Below are positions 25,398-34,272 of a stretch of 64,000 bases of DNA, one piece after another. The position numbers were made by a program, and so were the translations under genes. Numbering within the stretch: the first letter of the stretch is position 1; the number at the start of each line of letters is the position of its first letter. Under the pieces are notes generated by a model. That model saw only the letters and a list, made by a program, of their open reading frames with translations. It did not search any database and was not told the DNA's origin. The stretch comes from Phocaeicola coprophilus (GTDB lineage: Bacteria > Bacteroidota > Bacteroidia > Bacteroidales > Bacteroidaceae), in the NCBI GenBank assembly GCA_016900015.1, contig JACJJM010000008.1, positions 60,527-124,526 on the forward strand, read 5' to 3'.

Positions 25398-27173
25398 ATG
25401 CCAACAGATAAGAACCAACGAAAAGAAGAGAAGGCGCGGATGCTCGAATGCGCCTTACCCGTAGGAACCGTGCTTCGCAGCAAGGCGGGAAATGAATATA
25501 CCATCACCGGCGTGCTGGGTGCGGGTGGGTTTGGTATTACCTACAAAGCCGTGTCACAGGTGGTGCTGAATAAGAAAACTCACTATTCGCAGATGGCGCA
25601 GTTTGCCATCAAGGAGTTTTTCATGAAAGGCTGTTATCGCGGCGGAAGCGGGACTGACATGCTTTGCTCCTCAAACCTGAAGGGCGACATGGAGCGGGGG
25701 AAGGAGGACTTCAAGAAAGAGGCCGACGTGCTGATAAAGCTGAACGGCTCTTCGCTCCACATCGTGATGGTGAACGAACAGTTTGAGGCCAACGGCACGT
25801 GCTACTACGTGATGGACTATCTGGAAGGCCAAAGCTTGCAACAGTACATGGAGCGGCGTGACAGGCGTGCCCTCACCGAGGCGGAGGCGCTCGCATTGTT
25901 GCTCCCCGTGGCCCGCGCCGTGGCGTTGCTCCACAGCCACCATTTGTTGCACCTTGACATCAAGCCGGACAACATCATGCTGAAGGAAACTCTCGGGACG
26001 GATGCGCTGACGCCCGTGCTGATAGACTTCGGCCTGGCCAAGCACTTCGACAGCAAGGGCCGCCCTACGTCTAGCCTGATGGCCCGTGGCGCGACGGAGG
26101 GTTACGCCCCCTTGGAGCAATATAGCCAGTTGGCATACTTTGCGCCGGAGATAGATGTCTACGCCCTCGGCGCGACGCTCTTCTTTCTGTTGACAGGCAC
26201 AGAGCCTGCCCGTGCGCATGAGATTCTGTCCACTTCCATTTCGGCCTATCTGCAAAAGTACCTTCCCGTCGGTGTCAGCCAGCCCGTGCGCGAAGCCATT
26301 GAAAAAGCCATGCAGCCCATAGCTTCTGCCCGCATGCAGACGGTCGGCGAGTTTGTTGCCGCGCTGGAGCCGGTGGCGGGCGTTTCAAAAGAGAACGGGG
26401 AAACGTCTGGCGGTGAAACTGTTCAGCTCAAGCACGATGACGATGAAACTTGGTTCAAGAAGAAAATTGTCGTGATAGGCGTAGCGTGTTTAGTGGTTCT
26501 GATAGGAGGTGTTTTGTTTTCCAATGCTTTCAAGGAAAACTCTCAACAAGAACAGGAAATCGTGCAATTGCCGATAGAGGAAGTCACAGATTTTCCGCCG
26601 GAAATGGTCGATTCTATAGAAAATGTTGAACCGGAAAAGGAGAATGCAATACCGTCTTCGGTGAAGGAAGAAACAAATGTTGAGGACAATGTTCCGCAGA
26701 TAAGTAAGAACACAGCATCCCCTTCGGCGAAGCAAAATACAGATGTTAAGGACAATGCTCAGCAGATAAATAAGAACACAGCACCTCCTGTGGTGAAGCA
26801 AGAAGCAAATGATAAATTTACTGAAAAGACAAAAGATAATCTCACCGATGAAGAACTCTTTGCTCAAGCTCGTACTATAAAAGACTATACAGCTTTAGCA
26901 GAAAAAGGATATGCACCGGCACAATATCGTTTAGGGATATACTATTACGTTGGCTACCGTGTATATAAGAATGACGCGAAGGCAGTATATTGGTGGACTA
27001 AAGCTGCCGAACAAGGAAATTCTGAAGGGCAATACATTTTAGGAGATTGTTATTATAAGGGTGAAGGCGTGACTAAGGATTATGAAAAGGCAGCATACTG
27101 GTGGACCAAAGCTGCCGAACAAGGCAATGAAGATGCCCAAAAAGCCTTGGACAGACTAAAACCAATAATGTGA
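25398..27173 (+). CDS. Hanks-type Ser/Thr kinase 2, membrane, Sel1 tail
   Basis: 591 residues. Kinase domain about 34-322: G-loop GAGGFG (41-46), Lys72 (AIKEFF), HLDIKPDN with Asp187, DFG at 210-212. Transmembrane helix 357-376. The outer part begins with a linker holding a 21-22-residue duplication (residues 420-462, units ending ISKNTA and INKNTA) and then TDEELFAQARTIKDYTALAEKGYAPAQYRLG and two to three Sel1 repeats, ending LKPIM. All catalytic residues are present, so activity is expected. The head (MPTDKNQ, VLRSKAG) is closest to kinase 3. The outer Sel1 part is the likely input domain. Confidence 0.92.
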   Translation: MPTDKNQRKEEKARMLECALPVGTVLRSKAGNEYTITGVLGAGGFGITYKAVSQVVLNKKTHYSQMAQFAIKEFFMKGCYRGGSGTDMLCSSNLKGDMERGKEDFKKEADVLIKLNGSSLHIVMVNEQFEANGTCYYVMDYLEGQSLQQYMERRDRRALTEAEALALLLPVARAVALLHSHHLLHLDIKPDNIMLKETLGTDALTPVLIDFGLAKHFDSKGRPTSSLMARGATEGYAPLEQYSQLAYFAPEIDVYALGATLFFLLTGTEPARAHEILSTSISAYLQKYLPVGVSQPVREAIEKAMQPIASARMQTVGEFVAALEPVAGVSKENGETSGGETVQLKHDDDETWFKKKIVVIGVACLVVLIGGVLFSNAFKENSQQEQEIVQLPIEEVTDFPPEMVDSIENVEPEKENAIPSSVKEETNVEDNVPQISKNTASPSAKQNTDVKDNAQQINKNTAPPVVKQEANDKFTEKTKDNLTDEELFAQARTIKDYTALAEKGYAPAQYRLGIYYYVGYRVYKNDAKAVYWWTKAAEQGNSEGQYILGDCYYKGEGVTKDYEKAAYWWTKAAEQGNEDAQKALDRLKPIM

Positions 27174-27198
27174 CATTTCAAAATAAAAGAAAATAATT

Positions 27199-29412
27199 AT
27201 GCCAACAGATAAGAACCAACGACAAGAAGAGAAAGTGCAGATGCTCGAATGCGCCCTGCCCATAGGGACTGTGCTGCGCAGCAAGGCGGGCCGCGAATAC
27301 AAGATAACCGGCGTGCTTGGCGCGGGCGGGTTTGGTATTACCTACAAGGCCGTTGGGAAGGTGGTGATAAACAAGGAGACGAATTACTCTCAAGTGGCGA
27401 CGTTTGCCATCAAGGAGTTTTTCATGAAAGGCTGTTCCCGCGGTGCGGACAAGGCCGGCGTGCTTTGCTCTTCGAGCCTGAGGGATGACATGGAGACGGG
27501 GATAGACGATTTCCGAAAGGAGGCCGGCGTGCTGATGAAGCTGAACGGTGCATCGCCCCACATCGTGATGGTGAACGAACAGTTTGAGGCCAACGGCACA
27601 TGGTATTACGTGATGGACTATCTGGACGGGAAGAGCCTGCAAGCGTATGTGGACGCATCGGGCGGCCACGGATTGCCGGAACAGGAAGCGCTTTCCCTGT
27701 TGCTCCCCGTTGCACGAGCTGTGGCGTTGCTCCATGAGCACCGCCTGCTACACCTCGACATCAAGCCGGACAATATCATGCTGAAGCACGACCCGCTGGA
27801 CGGCACGGTCACTCCCGTGCTCATTGACTTCGGCCTGGCCAAGCATTTCGACAAGAAGGGCCGGCCCACCTCGCGCCTCGTAGCCCGTGGTGCGACGGAA
27901 GGCTATGCACCTCTGGAGCAGTATGGCGAAATCACCGGTTTTTCGCCTGCGATGGATGTTTACGCTCTGGGTGCAACGCTCTTTTTCCTGTTGACGGGGA
28001 AGGAGCCGGTTCGTGCATACGAAATCTTCTCCATGTCCGTGAGCACGTTCCTGCAAAAGAATCTTCCGGAGGGCGTCAGCCAATCGGTACGGACAGTTAT
28101 CGAGCGTGCGATGCAGCCCAATGTGAACGACCGCACCTGGACGGTGGAGGAGTTCATTGCCGGACTGGAAGATAAGAAGTCAAAGTCTCCCTTGCCCGTC
28201 GGTTATGTGCTTCATGGTGATGTGGCAAGTTACGTGATTACGGACGTTGTCAGCTCCATGCCCGTTTGTTTCGTATATAAGGCTCGTTTGGTTTCAGTGA
28301 AAGACGGATTCAAGAAACCAACATGGCCTGCTTATTATATTTATGAGTGGTTTATTCGCGAGGATGGAGTGAAGTTGGAGCGGGATAGTTATAACGAACA
28401 TTTTCATCCCGATACGCAGGAAACAGAATGCCTAAAAAAACAGTTTACAGAAGAAATGCTTAGCATTAGTGCCGATGAGCGCCTTGATGACGGGTCGTTG
28501 CGCAAGAGGGCATTTCGAGAGAATGGCGATTCTTGGAGTTACTTCTCTGATAACCTGGCCGAGCTGATCCGTGTATTTGACAAGCAGCCGATTTTTATGG
28601 GTGAAGAATGTGATATCATAGCAAACAACACATACTATTATGTTTGTGCGTGCTCCAGTGATTCCCAACCAGGCGATAATAAAGATACTTCTAAAGCCGG
28701 CACATCAGGAGATACTGTTGCGTTCGGGCGGAATAAGAAACGGATTCGGTTTAAGAAGAAACATATTGTGATAGGGGTTGTGTGCTTGGTGGTTTGTTTC
28801 TTGCTTGGTGGTGGATTTTTTATATATGATTGGTATAATGAGCAGATAACTTTGCAGCATGAAAAAGCGTATCGTGAAGTTAAAGATGAACAAGAACGTA
28901 AACAATTAGCAGAAGCTGAAAGTATAGAGGATTATTTAGCATTGGCATATAAAGGTAACGAAAAGGCTTATTATCCATTGGCTAAATTGTATTATGAGAA
29001 TGGAAATTTGGTAGAAGCTGGTAAGTGGGTAGGACATGTTTCATCGTATGGAGATCTTCAAAATTTTAATAATGCGGGCAAGTTGTTATTGAAGATAGTA
29101 GAAGCAAAAGATTCTATAGTTCACCAACAAGAGGATTGGGATACTATTTTTAAATTAGCTGATGATGGTTTTTATACAGCTAATTTGGTTTTAGCTAAAC
29201 ATTGTTTAGAAACTGGAGATTATGATAATGCTCACAAATATGCTCAACGTGTGTATAAAATAGGATTTGTAGGGGATAAAGAGGAAGCTTGTAAAATACT
29301 TTTAAATTTAAAAAAGTTGGGGTTCTATAGAGATAAGAGGAAAGAACGAAATTGGGTAGACAGTATATTAAACGACATAAAAATGAGAAATAACATTAAT
29401 ATTGTGGAATAA
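27199..29412 (+). CDS. Hanks-type Ser/Thr kinase 3 with a degenerate second N-lobe
   Basis: 737 residues. An intact kinase domain (about 34-322; Lys72, Asp187, DFG 210-212) is followed by residues 331-487, which repeat the layout of the kinase N-lobe: LPVGYVLHGDVASYVITDVV against LPIGTVLRSKAGREYKITGVL, FVYKARL against ITYKAV, YYIYEWF against FAIKEFF, and IIANNTYYYV against FEANGTWYYV. The second copy lacks the G-loop and the Lys, so it cannot bind ATP in the usual way. A transmembrane helix (522-544) and a diverged TPR-like outer domain follow. The 3' part is AT-richer than the kinase part. It lies 25 bases after kinase 2. Confidence 0.9.
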   Translation: MPTDKNQRQEEKVQMLECALPIGTVLRSKAGREYKITGVLGAGGFGITYKAVGKVVINKETNYSQVATFAIKEFFMKGCSRGADKAGVLCSSSLRDDMETGIDDFRKEAGVLMKLNGASPHIVMVNEQFEANGTWYYVMDYLDGKSLQAYVDASGGHGLPEQEALSLLLPVARAVALLHEHRLLHLDIKPDNIMLKHDPLDGTVTPVLIDFGLAKHFDKKGRPTSRLVARGATEGYAPLEQYGEITGFSPAMDVYALGATLFFLLTGKEPVRAYEIFSMSVSTFLQKNLPEGVSQSVRTVIERAMQPNVNDRTWTVEEFIAGLEDKKSKSPLPVGYVLHGDVASYVITDVVSSMPVCFVYKARLVSVKDGFKKPTWPAYYIYEWFIREDGVKLERDSYNEHFHPDTQETECLKKQFTEEMLSISADERLDDGSLRKRAFRENGDSWSYFSDNLAELIRVFDKQPIFMGEECDIIANNTYYYVCACSSDSQPGDNKDTSKAGTSGDTVAFGRNKKRIRFKKKHIVIGVVCLVVCFLLGGGFFIYDWYNEQITLQHEKAYREVKDEQERKQLAEAESIEDYLALAYKGNEKAYYPLAKLYYENGNLVEAGKWVGHVSSYGDLQNFNNAGKLLLKIVEAKDSIVHQQEDWDTIFKLADDGFYTANLVLAKHCLETGDYDNAHKYAQRVYKIGFVGDKEEACKILLNLKKLGFYRDKRKERNWVDSILNDIKMRNNINIVE

Positions 29413-29424
29413 AGAGCTACAATT

Positions 29425-31509
29425 ATGCCAACAGATAAGAATCAACGACAAGAAGAGAAAGCGCAGATGCTCGAATGCGCTTTGCCCGTAAAGAACACGA
29501 TACTCACGGGTAAGTCCGGGCAGAAGTATAAAATCCTCGCAGTGCTCGGTACGGGCGGCTTCGGCATCACCTACAAGGCAGTGTCGGAAGTGAAGGTGAA
29601 GGAGGGTTTCTCCGCTCCCATGTTTTTTGCTATCAAGGAGCACTTCATGAAAGGCTGTTACCGCGACACGGACAAGACGCACGTGCTCTGTCCGCCCACG
29701 ATGCGAACCGACGTGGAGCAGAGTCGTGAAGACTTTCGCACGGAGGCCGAACGCCTGATGAAGCTCAACGGACAGTCGCCCAACATCGTGAAGGTCAACG
29801 AGTGGTTCGATGCCAATGGCACGCGCTACTACGTGATGGAATACCTCGACGGGCAGACGTTGGAACAATATGCCGCAGGACGCCCGCTGTCGGAAGCGAA
29901 GGCACTGTCGCTCCTCCTGCCCGTGGCTCGCGCTGTGGAACTGGTGCATCAGGAAAAGCTACTCCACCTCGACATCAAGCCTGACAACATCGTGCTGAAG
30001 ACTGACTTCGCCAGCGGGGCGACCATCCCCGTGCTGATAGACTTCGGCCTGGCCAAGCACTTCGACGGCAGGGGGCGTCCCACGTCACACCTCGTGGCGA
30101 AGGGTGCTACGGAAGGCTACGCCCCGATGGAGCAATATGGGGAAATCACCCGTTTCGCGCCGGAGATAGACGTCTATGCCCTCGGTGCAACGCTCTTTTT
30201 CCTGCTGACTGGGAAGAATCCGCCCAGGGCGTTTGACATCCAGACCGTGACCACGCTCATGGAGCGGTTGCCCGCCGATGTCTCCCCGCGTGTGAAGCAG
30301 GCTCTTATGGGTGCGATGCAACGCAACAATTTCGACCGTACGCAGACCGTCACCGCTTTCATCGGAGCGTTGGAAGGTGAGAAGTCACATAAAATGCTGC
30401 CCGTGGGCTATGTGCTTCGCGGCGGCAAGGTGAACTATGTCATTACGGAAGTAGTGCGTTCTGCACCGTTCTACATCGTTTATAAAGCCCGTCTGGCTGG
30501 CAAATCCTTGGATGCTTCGACCGTGACCGGAGGTAACGTGACGCAGACACTAGCTAGTTATTATATCTATGAATGGTCCGCACAAGGGCCGGGCAAAGAA
30601 AGTGAAGCGTCCTTGGCTCAGTTTCATGCAGAAATGCAAAAGCTGATGCCTCCAGTCTTAGACCAATATGACGAACACGGTCATCTGGAATCGGAATGTT
30701 TCGAAGCAAACAACACGTATTACTATGCTTGCCTCATCACTCCCCAACCTTCGAACCTTCAGCGCATAATCGAAGAAGGCGCGAAGATATTGGACGTGGT
30801 GAAGAAGGGCGCAAAGCCCGTCGCACTCGTGGCCGTGGCGTTGCTTTGCTGCTATGGTGGTTATCGTGGCGTCCGGTGGTATCAGAACCGGCCGCAAGGC
30901 GTGGTTTGGGAAGATACGACAACAGTAACCCCGGATACAATTGTAACCCCGGATTCGAATACAGATGTGATACAAGGCGGGGAGAACGTGTCAGAAGACA
31001 CTGTCGACATCAAACCCGATCCGACCCCTGCCCCTCCCGCGTCAAGGGTAAAGACCGACGACGAACTGTTTGCTGAGGCCCGTACTCTGTCGGACTACAA
31101 GGCCCTGGCCGACAAAGGCTATGCGAAGGCCTACTATCCGCTGGCAAAGAAGTATCTCGATGCCGGAAACTTGGATGCAGCAAAACGTTGGGCTGAGAAG
31201 GCCGTGGCGGCAGGCGTGGATAGGTATGCCGATTTATTGCTCAGTGAAGTTGAATACAAACAGTACTCCCAAGCCTACCAGCGTGGCGATTGGAACACCA
31301 TCCGCCGGATGGCAGACGGAGGCTACAAGGAAGCATACGCCACGCTTGCCACCCACTATTTGCAAGCAAACGATTATGCCAACGCCGACAAGTATGCCCA
31401 AAAAGCCTATGCCGCCGGAACGAATACGGGCGATGCCAAGAAGGTGATGCAGGCCCTCAAAGCTTTGGGCTATTATGACGATAAGGAAGTGCCTGCGTGG
31501 ATAAAGTAA
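29425..31509 (+). CDS. Hanks-type Ser/Thr kinase 4 with a degenerate second N-lobe
   Basis: 694 residues. The kinase domain (about 35-317) keeps GTGGFG, Lys71, Asp183 and DFG 206-208; its head (ILTGKSGQKYKI, CPPTMRTDVEQSREDFRTEAERL) is closest to kinase 1. Residues 325-438 are a degenerate N-lobe copy (LPVGYVLRGGKVNYVITEVV, IVYKARL, YYIYEWS, FHAEMQKLM as helix C, CFEANNTYYYA) without G-loop or Lys. Transmembrane helix about 463-483, an acidic Thr/Asp/Pro linker, then KTDDELFAEARTLSDYKALADKGYAKAYYPLA and TPR-like repeats. The first 22 residues are almost identical to kinases 2 and 3. It follows kinase 3 by 12 bases. Confidence 0.91.
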   Translation: MPTDKNQRQEEKAQMLECALPVKNTILTGKSGQKYKILAVLGTGGFGITYKAVSEVKVKEGFSAPMFFAIKEHFMKGCYRDTDKTHVLCPPTMRTDVEQSREDFRTEAERLMKLNGQSPNIVKVNEWFDANGTRYYVMEYLDGQTLEQYAAGRPLSEAKALSLLLPVARAVELVHQEKLLHLDIKPDNIVLKTDFASGATIPVLIDFGLAKHFDGRGRPTSHLVAKGATEGYAPMEQYGEITRFAPEIDVYALGATLFFLLTGKNPPRAFDIQTVTTLMERLPADVSPRVKQALMGAMQRNNFDRTQTVTAFIGALEGEKSHKMLPVGYVLRGGKVNYVITEVVRSAPFYIVYKARLAGKSLDASTVTGGNVTQTLASYYIYEWSAQGPGKESEASLAQFHAEMQKLMPPVLDQYDEHGHLESECFEANNTYYYACLITPQPSNLQRIIEEGAKILDVVKKGAKPVALVAVALLCCYGGYRGVRWYQNRPQGVVWEDTTTVTPDTIVTPDSNTDVIQGGENVSEDTVDIKPDPTPAPPASRVKTDDELFAEARTLSDYKALADKGYAKAYYPLAKKYLDAGNLDAAKRWAEKAVAAGVDRYADLLLSEVEYKQYSQAYQRGDWNTIRRMADGGYKEAYATLATHYLQANDYANADKYAQKAYAAGTNTGDAKKVMQALKALGYYDDKEVPAWIK

Positions 31510-31540
31510 AGAGTTTGATAATTAGTTAAAGTGTGAAAGT

Positions 31541-32536
31541 ATGAAACTATTAAGCGTATGGCTCTTGTCCCTTTCTTGCTTTATCATGGTTGCAGCTAAT
31601 GCTCAGCAGACAGATGTGGAGAAACGGATAGCGAAAAGCCTGAAAAATATTGAAAAAAGAGCAGAAAAAGGAGACATGAAGCTGCAGAACTGGCTGGCAG
31701 ACTATTATTACAGCAAGGAAACCAAGCAAGGTTACGAAAAAGCTGTATATTGGTGGACAAAAGCTGCAGAGCAAGGAAATGCCGAGGCGCAATATTACTT
31801 GGGCCGGAGTTTTGCATATGCTCAAGGCGTGCCGGAAGATTATGCCACGGCTGTGTGTTGGTGGAAACTCGCGGCTCAGCAAGGACATGCCGAAGCACAA
31901 AGCGAATTGGCCGATTGCTTTTATATGGGGAAAGGTGTGCTGAAGGACATTAACACGGCTGTGCATTGGTGGCAGGAAGCTGCCGCGCAGGGAGATATGA
32001 TTGCATTGTTTAGCTTGGGCAATAGTTATGAAAAAGGCGAGGGACAGGATAAGGATATGAACCAAGCTGTGCTTTGTTATGAAAAGATCGCCAATGCTTC
32101 TGTCCACACGGATGACCCGTTGGAGCAAAGTTTGGATGGCTTGTATAAATATTTGGCAAACCTCCGCTTGGCATCCATTTACGGATTGGGAAAGGACGGT
32201 TTCAAGAAAGACGTGCCTAAGGCTTGCCGCATTCTGGAAGGTATGATAGACAAATATGCCAACGCGCAAGTCTTGTTGGGTGAAATCTATTACCAAGATG
32301 GAACAAACGGCACGCTCGGCAGTTATGAGAAAGCTGTGAAGTATTTCACGATGGCCCGAGAAGATGATTCGGAAGAAACTTCCGGTGCGGCAGCCTTCTT
32401 CCTCTCCAAGTGCTATCGTTTCGGTCGTGGCGTGCCGCAAGACGTGGCCAAGGCTGATGAGCTTCAACGCGCAGCCTTGGAAAAAGGATGGGACGAGGCG
32501 AAGTCGCTCGAAGAACTGTTGGAGAGTTTAGATTAA
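31541..32536 (+). CDS. Exported Sel1-repeat protein (array member 3)
   Basis: 331 residues. Signal peptide MKLLSVWLLSLSCFIMVAANAQ, then an alpha-helical lead (DVEKRIAKSLKNIEKRAEKGDMKLQNWLADYY) and about four Sel1 repeats to residue 185, the LASIYGLGKDGFKKDVPKACRILEGMI block and the shared end module (YYQDGTNGTLGSYEKAV...FLSKCYRFGRGVPQDVAKADELQ...KSLEELLESL). Closest in layout to array member 2. It follows kinase 4 by 31 bases, so it is probably in the same transcript. Confidence 0.88.
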   Translation: MKLLSVWLLSLSCFIMVAANAQQTDVEKRIAKSLKNIEKRAEKGDMKLQNWLADYYYSKETKQGYEKAVYWWTKAAEQGNAEAQYYLGRSFAYAQGVPEDYATAVCWWKLAAQQGHAEAQSELADCFYMGKGVLKDINTAVHWWQEAAAQGDMIALFSLGNSYEKGEGQDKDMNQAVLCYEKIANASVHTDDPLEQSLDGLYKYLANLRLASIYGLGKDGFKKDVPKACRILEGMIDKYANAQVLLGEIYYQDGTNGTLGSYEKAVKYFTMAREDDSEETSGAAAFFLSKCYRFGRGVPQDVAKADELQRAALEKGWDEAKSLEELLESLD

Positions 32537-32592
32537 AAGGATTGGGACGCCGCCACCTTCCTAGGAGTGTTTGAGCTGCACAGGAGCTATTT

Positions 32593-32607
32593 CCGGCTAC
32601 CTCTTAA
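32593..32607. repeat. Short remnant of repeat family A
   Basis: CCGGCTACCTCTTAA is, read in reverse, TTAAGAGGTAGCCGG, one base different from the left end of copy 5 (TTAAGAGTAGCCGG at 57553). It sits in the 127-base gap between two Sel1 genes. Too short to be certain. Confidence 0.35.
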
Positions 32608-32663
32608 ATTCTGTTCTTCGCGCTTTAGCACGGGGCGGATGTTCATTAAAAATAGAGACATAT

Positions 32664-34238
32664 ATGAAAAAAGTTTACTGGATTTGTTTTTTGTTCCTCT
32701 CGTGGGTGCTGGGGCTTCGCGCTGCTCCTGCCTATGAAGGCATGTTTTGTAGCTTTAGTTTGTCTTCTGGAAATATGTTGTCCTTTCACATTTTCCAAGG
32801 AGTTGGGCTAGCTGGCATGAAAGTGAAAGCACAGCCTTTTCAAGTCCGGGCATATTCGGCAAGTGTGACATGTGTGGATGTCGAAGGCAAGGAGCATCCG
32901 GTGACAGACATCAGTTCGGCCGGCTACTTTGCGCTTCCCTCCGGTGTTGTCCCCGCACGGTTCGTGTTGTCAGCCGACGGGTATGCGTCGCGCACGCTGG
33001 ACGTGGACTTCGCAGGTAATCGTTTTTTCTACTCCACGGTGCTTCTGAAAGACTTGCCCGTGCTGGAAAAGGAGTGCAAGAACGCCTATTCGCCCTATTT
33101 GCTCCGTATGCTGGCCCAATGCTACGAGGATGGCTACCTGACGCAGAAAGACACAGTAAAGGCCGATTCGTTGAGGAGGCTGGCCGACCGCTTGTATGCC
33201 GACGAGCTGAGTAACCGAGTGGGTATTGTTTACGACGGGACGACGGGGAAGCCTTTGTCTTCGGTAAAGGTGACTTATTTGGATGAGCGCAATAAAGTGC
33301 GTGTTTTCACGTCGGACGCACAAGGAGAATTCCCGCTGTGCAAGTCGCGCTTTGTGAAGCTTTCAGCCGATGGCTTTATGGACAGGACCATCACTTATGC
33401 GGAAAATGAACTTCCAATACCTTTCATTACTACGTTGCAAAAGAAAGGCAGCGATATAAAACGCTTGATGAAGTCTGACCCCGAGAGGGCGCGCTTCTGG
33501 ACGTGGCAGCAAGCATTATGCTATTTGGAGGGCTATGGCGTGAAGGAAAGCCAGAGCAAGGCACTCGATTTGTTCTGCGAGTTTGGCTGGGATGCCGGCA
33601 CGACCATTTATCTTGACGGACGTGCGGGCGCGCCTTATATTGAAGACGTTTCTAATAAGAGATGGTATGCCGATGAGGCCGCAGGCAAGCTGTCGTACTA
33701 TGCTTTGCGTCATCGGGCCGGCCATTTGGAGCCTTCGATGGACAATCCGGAATTTCGTGCTACCTGCCATTTCTGGGCAGGCGTATTAGGAGACTATGGC
33801 TGCCTCTATTATTGGAAAAAGAATGCCGCCGGCACTACTGCGCGCAAGTGTACGTTTCTGGTGGCCGACCATGACTTGGCTGAGAATCGTGAGGCATATA
33901 GTTCTCTGGTAGATGCCGGAAAGCTGGCTTACGAGGATGGCAACAAAGGCGTTGCCGGCAGCTACGAGAAAGCCGCCGTTTATTTTGAGAATGCGAAAAC
34001 GAGGCTGGAAAAAGACGCAGGCTATGTGATGTGGCAGTCGGGGCGTAACGTTTCCGGTGCCCTAGCTTTCTACCTCTCCAAGCTTTACCGTTTCGGTCGC
34101 GGCGTGACGCAGGACGTGGCCAGAGCCGACGCCCTCCTGAATGAAGCCTCGGAAAAGGGCTGGGATGAGGCCAATTCTCTCGACGATTTGTTGAAGGAAC
34201 TTGAAGAATTGGAAAAGAGTAAAGCTTCTAAGAAATAA
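32664..34238 (+). CDS. Exported protein with carboxypeptidase-regulatory-like domains and Sel1 end module
   Basis: 524 residues from MKKVYWICFLFLSWVLGLRA, a signal peptide; the frame is open upstream to 32571 but without a leader. Two regions resemble carboxypeptidase-regulatory (CarboxypepD_reg) beta-sandwiches: residues about 55-125 (SSAGYFALPSGVVPARFVLSADGYASRTLDV) and 185-250 (GIVYDGTTGKPLSSVKVTYLD, SADGFMDRTITYAENELP). The middle and end carry loose Sel1 repeats (ARFWTWQQALCYLEGYGVKESQSKALDLF) and the same end module as the array (GSYEKAA...FYLSKLYRFGRGVTQDVARADALL...NSLDDLLKEL). It is the only array member with extra domains; the beta domains may bind glycan or protein. Confidence 0.8.
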   Translation: MKKVYWICFLFLSWVLGLRAAPAYEGMFCSFSLSSGNMLSFHIFQGVGLAGMKVKAQPFQVRAYSASVTCVDVEGKEHPVTDISSAGYFALPSGVVPARFVLSADGYASRTLDVDFAGNRFFYSTVLLKDLPVLEKECKNAYSPYLLRMLAQCYEDGYLTQKDTVKADSLRRLADRLYADELSNRVGIVYDGTTGKPLSSVKVTYLDERNKVRVFTSDAQGEFPLCKSRFVKLSADGFMDRTITYAENELPIPFITTLQKKGSDIKRLMKSDPERARFWTWQQALCYLEGYGVKESQSKALDLFCEFGWDAGTTIYLDGRAGAPYIEDVSNKRWYADEAAGKLSYYALRHRAGHLEPSMDNPEFRATCHFWAGVLGDYGCLYYWKKNAAGTTARKCTFLVADHDLAENREAYSSLVDAGKLAYEDGNKGVAGSYEKAAVYFENAKTRLEKDAGYVMWQSGRNVSGALAFYLSKLYRFGRGVTQDVARADALLNEASEKGWDEANSLDDLLKELEELEKSKASKK

Positions 34239-34272
34239 ATTAATTTGTATCATTAAAAAACAAGGAAAGGAT

